64,000 bases of DNA. Source: Microterricola viridarii. GTDB taxonomy: Bacteria > Actinomycetota > Actinomycetes > Actinomycetales > Microbacteriaceae. The stretch spans positions 2,666,001-2,730,000 of the forward strand of contig NZ_CP014145.1 in assembly GCF_001542775.1 (NCBI RefSeq), read 5' to 3'. The position numbers and the translations under genes are program-made. Under the pieces are notes generated by a model. The model saw nothing but the letters and a program-made list of their open reading frames with translations. It did not search any database and was not told the DNA's origin. Below are positions 8,557-15,406 of this stretch, one piece after another; the stretch's first letter is position 1, and each line of letters starts with the position of its first letter.

Positions 8557-9624
8557 TCAGCCTTCGAGCGCCGGCTCCGGCCCGCTCGCCTGCTCCGCTG
8601 TCGGTGCGGGCGCCGGAGTTTGTGCGGCCTCCAGCCGCGCGATCCGCGCCCGAGCGTTCTGCTCGCTGGGCGACGTGCGCCCGAGCACGCGCACCCCGAA
8701 CACGAGGAACGCCCGCGTCAGCGTCACCGCCGGCCACCACGGCCGGCGCAGCCCGAGCAGTCGGCGCTGCCGCCGGTCGAGCGAGGCCACCGCCCCACCG
8801 AACAGGATCGGGTACACCCGGCCGGTCATGCCCGGCAGCCCGGGCTTGCGCAAGAACCGCATCGCCTCGGCCACCCGGGCGTCGGGTTTCGCCTCCACCA
8901 GGAAGGCGTCCATCTGCGCGTGCAGCTCCGCGACGCTCGTCGGCGGGTTCGCGACCCCCATCAGCCTCCCAGCTTGCGCCCACTCGCGCACGTAGGCGTC
9001 CGGGCCGCCTGGAATCGTCCCGCCCCAGGTCGCATGCGCGCCGAGGAACGCCTCCGTGAAGGCGTCGTGCACCCAGCGCAGCAGCTCTTCGTCGTTCGCT
9101 GCGTAGGCGCGCTCGGCGCCGCGGGCATCGACGTAGGTGCCGGTCACGTGTTCGTGCAGCCGCGAGACGAAGGCGGATGCCGCGGTCGCGCTGGCCCGGT
9201 CGCCGAACGTCGTTGTCGCCACCCAGCGCACGGTGCCGTCGAGGCGCCCGAGCGGGTCCTCGTGGTAGCGCGACCAGTCGTGCACGCCCGCCATGGCGCC
9301 GGGGTGCAGCGTCTGCAGCAGCAGCGCCCGGATGCCGGCGACGAGCGTCGGCAGCGCGCCGTTGACCGCCCACACCGCGCTGCCCGGGCCGAAGAAGCCG
9401 GCATCCGTGCCCTCGGCGAGCGCGTGCGTCCACGGCGGCGGACGACGGCGCCCCGAGCGGCCGGGCCGCCAGCGCTCATCGCCGCCGTGCGCGCTGCCGA
9501 GCGCACTGTTGTCGTGCGCGCTGCTGTCGTGCGCGCTGTTGTCGTGCGCGCTGTTGTCGTGCGCGCTCCCCTGCGGCGCCCCCTCGTGTGGGGCGTCGGC
9601 GTCGGCCGCGCGGCGATCGCTCAT
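8557..9624 (-). CDS. oxygenase MpaB family / DUF2236 protein with an N-terminal pentapeptide repeat
   Basis: A 355-residue protein of the DUF2236 (MpaB/latex-clearing-protein-like, heme b) family. Family features are FFGPGSAVWAVNG, LLLQTLHPGAMAGVHDWSRY with its conserved His, and FAATTTFG-like WVATTTFGDRASA followed by RLHEHVTGT. In related oxygenases the His residues bind heme. Residues 18-45 are an insertion made of S-A-H-D-N units from a 15-bp tandem repeat at 9501-9567, unlike the rest of the protein and likely disordered. It converges on the phn-type operon. The substrate is unknown. Confidence 0.82.
   Translation of the reverse strand: MSDRRAADADAPHEGAPQGSAHDNSAHDNSAHDSSAHDNSALGSAHGGDERWRPGRSGRRRPPPWTHALAEGTDAGFFGPGSAVWAVNGALPTLVAGIRALLLQTLHPGAMAGVHDWSRYHEDPLGRLDGTVRWVATTTFGDRASATAASAFVSRLHEHVTGTYVDARGAERAYAANDEELLRWVHDAFTEAFLGAHATWGGTIPGGPDAYVREWAQAGRLMGVANPPTSVAELHAQMDAFLVEAKPDARVAEAMRFLRKPGLPGMTGRVYPILFGGAVASLDRRQRRLLGLRRPWWPAVTLTRAFLVFGVRVLGRTSPSEQNARARIARLEAAQTPAPAPTAEQASGPEPALEG
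9501..9567. repeat. four-and-a-half-copy 15-bp in-frame tandem repeat
   Basis: The unit is GCGCGCTGTTGTCGT on the plus strand. Four units differ at one or two positions and are followed by a partial fifth. Read on the minus strand it gives the S-A-H-D-N/S repeats of the DUF2236 protein. Being a multiple of three, copy-number change would not break the frame. Confidence 0.9.
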
Positions 9625-9633
9625 GCCTCGACG

Positions 9634-10131
9634 CTAGCCCGATTCGGCCCCGCTGCGGCTGCGGATCTGCTGCGAAGCACCCGAATCCGGATCCGGCTCA
9701 TCTGCGGCATCCGGCCCTCGCCCGGCTATGGCCCACGGGATGAAGCCAAGCAGCACAAAGAAGGGGAAGAGCAAGACCTGGTTCGGCATGGTTGGATCGG
9801 CCGGCCCCGCATTCGCGCTCATCAGGCAGAACCAGATCCAGAGCGCCGCGGATGCCGACCCGAAACAGAAGAGGTAGGCGATGCGTCGCCCGCGGCCGGT
9901 GCCGTCGGCGGCAGTCGCAAGCAGTCCCGCGATGAGGCTCACACCGGCCGGCAACAGCAGCGCCGTCCAGGCCGGCGCCTCCGTCGTCGCGACCCCGGCC
10001 TGCCACTGCGTGGTGATGGTGCCGGTGACGGTATCCCACGACGCGGGCAGCGACAGGAGAAGCACGAGCAGCGGGAGCCAGCAGAGGCTCACGGCGATGA
10101 TCTGCCTCACTCGGTCTTCTCGCGGCGACAT
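9634..10131 (-). CDS. small four-helix integral membrane protein, unknown function
   Basis: A 165-residue protein I do not recognise. Four predicted membrane segments lie at about residues 10-29, 57-76, 86-107 and 117-136 (for example LCWLPLLVLLLSLPA and LYFPFF-type VLLFPFFVLLGFIPWAI). The tail after about residue 138 is Asp/Ser-rich and cytosolic-looking. The ATG at 10131 is chosen because upstream residues in the longer frame are Arg-rich, non-membrane shadow sequence. It is nine bases from the DUF2236 gene start and in the same direction, so possibly co-transcribed. Confidence 0.7.
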   Translation of the reverse strand: MSPREDRVRQIIAVSLCWLPLLVLLLSLPASWDTVTGTITTQWQAGVATTEAPAWTALLLPAGVSLIAGLLATAADGTGRGRRIAYLFCFGSASAALWIWFCLMSANAGPADPTMPNQVLLFPFFVLLGFIPWAIAGRGPDAADEPDPDSGASQQIRSRSGAESG

Positions 10132-10208
10132 GAGACCACTCTGGCATGCGCGTCCGCGGCCCCGCATCCCGGCCGAATCGGCGGTACCGTCGCAAATAGG
10201 ATGGCGGA

Positions 10209-10733
10209 ATGCATGCTGTCTCCCTGCGCCGGGCCGTCCCGGGCGATGCCCCTGCCGTGCTCCGGCTGTTCGACGAGGCCATCGCCTGGTTCGTGCAGAT
10301 CGGCAACGCCGGGCAGTGGGGCACGGAGCCATTCACCGGGCAGCCGCAGTGGGAGCAGCGGGTGTCGGGCTGGTGCGCCGAGCCGGACACGTGGGTGGCG
10401 GTGCACCCCGACCTCGGGGTCTGCGGAGCACTCGTTCTCGGCGACGCCGTGGGCTACGTGCCCGCCGCGACTGAGCCCGAACTCTATGTGCGCTCCCTGA
10501 TCGGCTCCCGCGACCCCCGAGCGAAGGGCACCGGCCGCCGCCTGCTCGCCCTCGCGGACGAGCGGGCGGCCGCGCGCGGGGTCTCCCTGCTGCGCGTGGA
10601 CTGCTATGCCGGCGGCTCCGGTGAGCTCATCCGCTTCTACGAGTCGTGCGGGTACACCCGCGCGGTCGCCTTCACGGTGGGAGCTGCTCCGCAGGAGTGG
10701 CCGGGGCAGCTCCTGACGCGCACGCTCGACTGA
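10209..10733 (+). CDS. GNAT family N-acetyltransferase
   Basis: A 174-residue acetyltransferase. The acetyl-CoA pyrophosphate-binding motif is RDPRAKGTGRRLLALADERA (about residues 101-120), preceded by the beta4 strand ELYVRSLIG and followed by LLRVDCYAGGSGELIRFYESCGY, the C-terminal signature. The N-terminus HAVSLRRAVPGDAPAVLRLF is also typical. The acceptor substrate is unknown. It is convergent with the gamma-butyrolactone-receptor-like gene. Confidence 0.88.
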   Translation: MHAVSLRRAVPGDAPAVLRLFDEAIAWFVQIGNAGQWGTEPFTGQPQWEQRVSGWCAEPDTWVAVHPDLGVCGALVLGDAVGYVPAATEPELYVRSLIGSRDPRAKGTGRRLLALADERAAARGVSLLRVDCYAGGSGELIRFYESCGYTRAVAFTVGAAPQEWPGQLLTRTLD

Positions 10734-10743
10734 GGCCGGCCGC

Positions 10744-10794
10744 CGTGCGGGCGGCACTGGGTGGGCGGCACCGTGCGGGCGGCACTGGGCCGCC
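10744..10794. terminator. direct repeat and hairpin between convergent genes
   Basis: CGTGCGGGCGGCACTGGG occurs twice in tandem here. The second copy runs into GGCGGC-ACTGG-GCCGCC (10778-10794), a perfect 6-bp stem. The position between two convergent genes fits a bidirectional terminator, although no T-run follows. Confidence 0.45.
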
Positions 10795-10802
10795 GAGTCG
10801 GC

Positions 10803-11444
10803 TCAGCCGGCGGTGCCGAAGATGCGGGCCCCGAGCGCCCGCAGTTCCTCGAGCCGGGCCGGCTCGGCGACGGCCGCGAGGAGGATTTCCCACATCTCGC
10901 CGATCCGCTCCTTCAGGTCGCCCATGTTGGTCAGCACGTCCGAGAGCAGCTGCACACCCGTGTAGGCGGGGATGATGAAGTGCGCCAGCCGCGCGGCGTC
11001 GGTGCTGGGCAGGAACTCGCCGGCGCCGACGGCGCCGCCCACCAATTCCTCGAAGGTCAGCAGCCAGTCGTCGTAGGGCGCGCGCGTGGGCGGGTCGAAG
11101 ATGGCCCCGCCGTTGGTCAGGCGGATGCCGGCCCGCACCACGACGTCGTCCACGAGGCGTTCGGCCAGATCGGCGCACATGAGCATCATCGTCTCCGCCG
11201 GGCTGGCCGTCGCGATCCAGATCTCCTGTGCCGCCGTGGTCACCCGCAGGTGCTGCTCGTCGATCACGGCACGCGCGATCTCTTCTTTGGAGCCGAAGTG
11301 AAAGTAGAGCGCGCCCTTGGTGACGCCCGCAGCATTCGCAATCGTGGTGATCGACGCGTCTGCGTAGCCCACACGGTAGAAAGCCCCCGCCGCCGCAGTG
11401 ACGATGCGGTCTCGCGTCTGGACCGCCCGATCCTGCTGTGCCAT
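10803..11444 (-). CDS. TetR family regulator of the gamma-butyrolactone receptor (ScbR) type
   Basis: A 213-residue regulator. The N-terminus AQQDRAVQTRDRIVTAAAGAF, with YADASITTIANAAGVTKGALYFHFGSKEEIARAVI, is the signature of ArpA/ScbR/BarA-type autoregulator receptors, which release DNA on binding gamma-butyrolactone-type signals. The start is the ATG at 11444, seven or so bases after GGGGGAG. An ARE-like site lies about 120 bp upstream. No AfsA/ScbA-type butyrolactone synthase is in the window, so it may sense a foreign or differently made ligand, or a different molecule. Confidence 0.85.
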   Translation of the reverse strand: MAQQDRAVQTRDRIVTAAAGAFYRVGYADASITTIANAAGVTKGALYFHFGSKEEIARAVIDEQHLRVTTAAQEIWIATASPAETMMLMCADLAERLVDDVVVRAGIRLTNGGAIFDPPTRAPYDDWLLTFEELVGGAVGAGEFLPSTDAARLAHFIIPAYTGVQLLSDVLTNMGDLKERIGEMWEILLAAVAEPARLEELRALGARIFGTAG

Positions 11445-11532
11445 CGCTCCCCCGTCTAATCCCGCGACAGCAATTCTATCCAGCGGACTGCAAGGCCCAG
11501 CGTGACAGGCAGCCCCCAATCCTGCCTGTCAC

Positions 11533-11562
11533 ACGCAGGCATCGCGAACGACGCCTGCGTGC
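11533..11562. promoter_or_regulatory. 9-bp inverted repeat upstream of the ScbR-like gene
   Basis: CACGCAGGC (11533-11541) and GCCTGCGTG (11554-11562) are perfectly complementary across a 12-bp loop. The repeat sits in the divergent gap between the ScbR-like and IclR genes, directly beside the ARE-like site. It could be an operator or an RNA hairpin; the sequence alone does not decide. Confidence 0.5.
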
Positions 11563-11565
11563 ATA

Positions 11566-11590
11566 AACATACCAACCGGACGGTTTTTTG
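11566..11590. promoter_or_regulatory. ARE-like gamma-butyrolactone-receptor operator
   Basis: The core ACATACCAACCGGACGGTTT (11568-11587) closely resembles autoregulatory elements bound by BarA/FarA/ScbR-type receptors, whose published sites contain ACATACCAACCGG. CAACCG and CGGTTT form the imperfect palindrome. It lies upstream of the ScbR-like TetR gene and on the other side faces the IclR gene, so it fits autoregulation with possible control of the neighbour. Recognised from memory of the motif, not from a search. Confidence 0.6.
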
Positions 11591-11710
11591 GCTATCCCCG
11601 TGTCGGGGCCAGCAAGGAGCTTCCGCGGAGCGAGCCCGTCCGGGGCGGAAGCCGCAGCATCCGCCCCCGCGTCCGCGGTCAGTCGAAGAAGCGACGATGC
11701 GGCCTCCCGC

Positions 11711-11721
11711 CCGTTCAACGG
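11711..11721. promoter_or_regulatory. CCGTTCAACGG palindrome upstream of the IclR gene
   Basis: This is a perfect 5-1-5 palindrome, flanked on the right by CAAG, placed 16 bases before the chosen start of the IclR gene. The identical 11-mer recurs at 12518-12528 before pobA. I take the pair as the IclR regulator's own box and its target box. Confidence 0.55.
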
Positions 11722-11737
11722 CAAGAGGGGCCGCGGT

Positions 11738-12514
11738 GTGCCACGATCAATCATGGCCAACTCCCCCTCCGGTGATTCCGTCACCGGCCGCATCGCACGC
11801 GTGCTGGAGTCGTTCACGCCCACCCGCACCGCGCAGACCGTCGCTGAGATCGGGCGGCGGGCCGGCCTCCCGCCGTCGACCGCACACCGCTTGGTGAGCG
11901 AGATGATCGCCGAGGGACTGCTCGAGCGCGGCGACGACAAGCGCGTGCGCGTCGGCCTGCGGCTGTGGGAACTCTCCACCCGCAGCGCGGGGGCGATGCG
12001 GGTGCGCCAGCTCGCGATGCCGTTCATGGAACGGGTGCAGACCCGCATCCGCGAGCACACCCAACTGGCCGTGCTCGAGAACGACGAGGCGCTGTTCCTC
12101 GAGCGGCTCTCAGCCCCGGAATCCGGGGCGAACGTCACCCGCGTGGCCGGCCGGCTGCCGCTGCACGCGTCGTCTTCGGGCGTGATCCTGGCCGCCTACG
12201 CGGGCCAGGAGGTGCAGGCGCGCCTGCTCGCCGGCCCGCTACCGGCCCTCACCACCGAGACACCGGCCGACCCCAGCACCCTCCGCCGGGTGATGGATGA
12301 CGCGCGCCGCCGCGGTCACGTCGTCGCTCCCGGGTGGATGGAGCTGGTCTCGACCGGCGTCGCCGTGCCGGTGCGCGACGAGGCCGGCGGCATCACCGCC
12401 GCACTCTCGGTCGTGCTGCCGCGTGACTCGGGGCGGGAGGCGGCCGCGCTCGAGGAGCTGCTCGCCGCGGCATCCGGGATCTCGCGCGCGCTGGCCGCCG
12501 CCCGCCGCACCTGA
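11738..12514 (+). CDS. pobR: IclR family regulator next to pobA (PobR-like)
   Basis: A regulator of about 258 residues. The N-terminal winged helix-turn-helix reads VAEIGRRAGLPPSTAHRLVSEMIAEGLLER; the C-terminal IclR effector domain includes HTQLAVLENDEALFLERLSAPE, LPLHASSSGVILAAYA and a GGITAALSVVLPR end. The GTG at 11738 has AGAGGGG seven bases upstream; the ATG at 11753 is the alternative and lacks a Shine-Dalgarno. It is transcribed toward pobA, 85 bp away. IclR-type regulators (PobR, PcaU) commonly activate or repress 4-hydroxybenzoate and protocatechuate genes, hence the tentative symbol. Confidence 0.85.
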   Translation: MPRSIMANSPSGDSVTGRIARVLESFTPTRTAQTVAEIGRRAGLPPSTAHRLVSEMIAEGLLERGDDKRVRVGLRLWELSTRSAGAMRVRQLAMPFMERVQTRIREHTQLAVLENDEALFLERLSAPESGANVTRVAGRLPLHASSSGVILAAYAGQEVQARLLAGPLPALTTETPADPSTLRRVMDDARRRGHVVAPGWMELVSTGVAVPVRDEAGGITAALSVVLPRDSGREAAALEELLAAASGISRALAAARRT

Positions 12515-12517
12515 TTG

Positions 12518-12528
12518 CCGTTCAACGG
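12518..12528. promoter_or_regulatory. CCGTTCAACGG palindrome upstream of pobA
   Basis: The second identical copy of the 11-bp palindrome, four bases after the IclR stop and 71 bp before the pobA start. The context TTGCC-GTTCAAC-GGGCAA extends the symmetry. It is the likely IclR-regulator site on the pobA promoter. Confidence 0.55.
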
Positions 12529-12599
12529 GCAACGCGCCGCGCCCGGCGCGGAGGCCGGGGAGACTGGTCGCTCCGCATACCGCCGTCGAAGGAGACGAC

Positions 12600-13787
12600 T
12601 TGAACCAGCCTGTGAGCACCCGTGTCGCGATCATCGGGGCCGGCCCGGCCGGGCTGCTGCTCAGCCACCTGCTGGGCGAGGCCGGCATCGACTCGATCGT
12701 CATCGACTCCCGCAGCCGCGCCGAGATCGAGGGCACGGTGCGTGCCGGGATCCTCGAGCAGGGCACCGTCGAGGTGCTGGCCAGCATGGGCGACGCCTCC
12801 CGCGTGCTGACAACGGGTACGCGGCACGACGGCGTCGAGTTCCACTTCGACGGCGAGCGCCACCGCATCGACTTCGCCGCCCTGGTCGGCCGGAGCGTCT
12901 GGCTCTACCCGCAGCACGAGGCGCTGAAAGACCTGATCGCCGCGCGCCTCGCCGCCGGCCAGGACCTCCGCTTCGGCGTCACCGCCGAGGGCGTCGAGGA
13001 TGCGTCATCCGACCGGCCCCGCGTCATCGCCACAGACGCCGACGGGGCGCACTTCGAGATCCAGGCCGAGTTCGTGGTCGGCGCCGACGGCTCCCGCAGC
13101 GTCGCCCGCACCGCCGTCACCGGTTCCTCGACCGGCGGCTACTTCCGCGAGTACCCCTTCGCCTGGTTCGGCATCCTCACCGAGGCGCCGCCGAGCGCCG
13201 AGGAGCTGATCTACAGCAACTCCCCCGCCGGCTTCGCGCTCATCAGCCAGCGCAGCCCGCAGGTGCAGCGGATGTACTTCCAGTGCGACCCAGACGCCGA
13301 CACGAACGCGATGACGGATGCCGAGATCTGGGCGACCCTGCAGGAGCGCGTGCCCGGCACCGAGCTGGCCGAGGGCCCCATCTTCCAGCGCGACGTGCTG
13401 CGCTTCCGCAGCTTCGTCGCCCACGAGCTCCGCCGTGGCCGGGTCGCCCTCGTCGGCGACGCGGCGCACACCGTGCCGCCCACAGGGGCCAAGGGCATGA
13501 ACCTCGCCGTGGCCGACGTGCTCATCCTGAACCGCGCCCTCCGTGCCCTGCTGCTCGAGCGCGACGAACGGCTCCTCGACGGCTACGCCGAGACCGCGCT
13601 GCGCCGCATCTGGAAGGCGCAGCACTTCTCCTGGTGGATGACGAGCATGCTGCACACGGCGCCCGGCGCCAGCGACTTCGACCACCGACGCCAGCTCGGC
13701 GAGCTGCGCAGTGTCGTCGAGTCTGAGGCCGGCAGCGCCTACCTCGCCGAGGCGTACACCGGCTGGCCACTGGAGGCCGGCGTCTAG
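12600..13787 (+). CDS. pobA: 4-hydroxybenzoate 3-monooxygenase
   Basis: A 395-residue class A flavoprotein that hydroxylates 4-hydroxybenzoate to protocatechuate using NAD(P)H and O2. The FAD dinucleotide fold is VAIIGAGPAGLLLSHLLGEAG; the diagnostic PobA stretch EGTVRAGILEQGTVEVL follows. HDGVEFHFDGERHRIDF, GSRSVAR, and VALVGDAAHTVPPTGAKGMN near the C-terminus match PobA over its normal length. The start is a TTG at 12600 with AAGGAG five bases upstream; a GTG at 12612 is the alternative. It lies under the IclR regulator. No protocatechuate dioxygenase gene is in the window, so ring cleavage must be encoded elsewhere. Confidence 0.95.
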   Translation: MNQPVSTRVAIIGAGPAGLLLSHLLGEAGIDSIVIDSRSRAEIEGTVRAGILEQGTVEVLASMGDASRVLTTGTRHDGVEFHFDGERHRIDFAALVGRSVWLYPQHEALKDLIAARLAAGQDLRFGVTAEGVEDASSDRPRVIATDADGAHFEIQAEFVVGADGSRSVARTAVTGSSTGGYFREYPFAWFGILTEAPPSAEELIYSNSPAGFALISQRSPQVQRMYFQCDPDADTNAMTDAEIWATLQERVPGTELAEGPIFQRDVLRFRSFVAHELRRGRVALVGDAAHTVPPTGAKGMNLAVADVLILNRALRALLLERDERLLDGYAETALRRIWKAQHFSWWMTSMLHTAPGASDFDHRRQLGELRSVVESEAGSAYLAEAYTGWPLEAGV

Positions 13788-13834
13788 GGGCAGGCCAACC
13801 AGCCCCGGGTGCCGTAGCGCGGCTCGACTCGCGA

Positions 13835-14230
13835 TCAGGGCGTGGTGTCGGGGCGCGGGCGTTCCGGCGCGGCGTCGCCGCCGCGGCGCACGTCGACGTC
13901 CGGGTCAACGGCATCCGCCTCGCGAAACTGTTCCTCGGATTTCGCGTGGAGCGTGGCGGCCTCCGACTGCCGCGACTCGGCCTCCCGTTGCATCCGGTCC
14001 GCCTCGATACGGCCCAGTTCGGCGTCGGCCGCGGCACGCTGGGCTTCGGCGTCGCTCTTGCGGGCGTCCTCCGCTCCCTCCTGCGCCCGGGCGCGGATGT
14101 CCTCCGCCTTGCGCCGGTCGGCGGCGGCACTCGCCTTCCGGCGCTGCTTCGAGACGTAATACGCGACGCCAATCACGACGATCACCACGATGACGCCGAC
14201 CACGATCCACAGGACAATGCTCGTATCCAT
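13835..14230 (-). CDS. small single-pass membrane protein with a charged coiled coil
   Basis: A 131-residue protein. One membrane segment (IVLWIVVGVIVVIVVIGVAYYV, residues about 4-25) is followed by basic KQRRKA and then a long Ala/Glu/Arg/Lys-rich helix to about residue 108, probably a cytosolic coiled coil; the tail is Pro/Arg/Asp-rich. The ATG at 14230 follows GGCGGAAAG. A decayed copy of its first 35 codons lies at 23140-23226. I do not recognise a family with known function; similar small proteins occur in Microbacteriaceae. Confidence 0.75.
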   Translation of the reverse strand: MDTSIVLWIVVGVIVVIVVIGVAYYVSKQRRKASAAADRRKAEDIRARAQEGAEDARKSDAEAQRAAADAELGRIEADRMQREAESRQSEAATLHAKSEEQFREADAVDPDVDVRRGGDAAPERPRPDTTP

Positions 14231-14458
14231 GAACTTTCCGCCTCTCTGCGGAGCTGGGACGCCCTCAGTCAACGCCTTTCCCCGCGGGATGGCAACGGCT
14301 CGGCTGGCCCGTGGACGCCGGCCTCGCTCGCCGGGCGCGGCTCCACGATCCCGATCGTGCAATGACTACGCTTCACACCAAGGGCGCCCCGCCTGCCCCG
14401 CACCCGCAGTGTGCGGCTCCACTCCTCCGGCTACTCCGGGGCGGAGAGCGAGAGGTTG

Positions 14459-15340
14459 ATGCGCAAGGATTTTCGAATCGAAGAGACGCCCGAGGGCCGC
14501 TCCCTCGTGGTCACCGGAGCGTGGAGCGCGGCGGCCGAGCGAGCCTTGCGCACCACGGGTGCCGACGGCCTTGTGCTCAACTACGCGCACGGATTCACCG
14601 AGCGAGACCTCGGCTTTCTCCGTGGACTCAGTATTCGCAGGCTCCACATCCTGGATCGCTCGCTCGAAGATCTGACACCGATACACGCCCTCGGAGCATC
14701 GCTGGAGTTCTTGGCGGTTGAGGCGGGAACCAGAGCCACCCTCGATCTGAACGAACTACCGAATCTGACCTCCCTGTGGTCCTCCTGGCGGCACGTGTCG
14801 AGCACGATCGACGCTGCGACAGAGCTCACCGAGTTCGGCTCGCTCGGCTACACCGCCGCCGACCTCCTCCCGCTGGCGAGACTCGCCAAGCTGACCACGT
14901 TGCGCATGAAGCACTGGCCGAGCATCCAGAGCCTGGACGGGTTGAGCAGCTTCCCAGCGCTCGCCCACCTCGAGATCGTCCTCGCCCGGCGCCTCCGCGA
15001 CTTCTCGGCACTTCGGATGCAGGCCAACTCCTCCGCGCTGAGAGTGTTGAACTTCGACTCCTGCGGTCGCCTCGACCGGTTGGACGATCTCGCCGGCCTC
15101 ACAGAGCTGACATCGCTCAACATCGGCAACTGCCAAGACATCGAGTCGTTGCATCCGCTCCTGCGTCTCACGAAGCTGGAGAAGCTGTTTGCGTACGAAT
15201 CGACGGTCGTCCTCGACGGCGATCTCTCGCCGCTCCTCGCCCTGCCTGCGTTGACCACGCTGAGGATGGCGAGCCGCAAGAAGTATCAGCCGTCCACCCA
15301 GCACGTCGATGCGGCGCTGGCGGCACGGGCGCCGCGGTAG
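14459..15340 (+). CDS. leucine-rich repeat domain protein
   Basis: A 293-residue protein with about seven irregular leucine-rich repeats, for example LVLNYAHGFTERDLGFL, LNELPNLTSLWSSW, LARLAKLTTLRMKHW, LSSFPALAHLEIVLA, LAGLTELTSLNIGNCQDI and LLALPALTTLRM. The spacing and the final NIGNCQDIESLHPLLRLTKLEKL resemble internalin-like repeats used for protein binding. There is no signal peptide or anchor, so it is probably cytosolic. The ATG at 14459 follows GAGAGG. The role is unknown. Confidence 0.75.
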   Translation: MRKDFRIEETPEGRSLVVTGAWSAAAERALRTTGADGLVLNYAHGFTERDLGFLRGLSIRRLHILDRSLEDLTPIHALGASLEFLAVEAGTRATLDLNELPNLTSLWSSWRHVSSTIDAATELTEFGSLGYTAADLLPLARLAKLTTLRMKHWPSIQSLDGLSSFPALAHLEIVLARRLRDFSALRMQANSSALRVLNFDSCGRLDRLDDLAGLTELTSLNIGNCQDIESLHPLLRLTKLEKLFAYESTVVLDGDLSPLLALPALTTLRMASRKKYQPSTQHVDAALAARAPR

Positions 15341-15360
15341 CGCGAGAATGCCGAACCCAA

Positions 15361-15406
15361 AGGCGTCAGAACGTGCCTGGGCTCAGAACGTGCCGGGCGT
15401 CAGAAC
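15361..15406. repeat. three-copy short tandem repeat that repeats the poxB 3' end
   Basis: GTCAGAACGTGCC-type units occur three times at about 17-bp spacing, and the last overlaps the stop codon and final codons of the minus-strand poxB gene. It lies between convergent genes. Either replication slippage or a termination-related structure could explain it. Confidence 0.6.
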
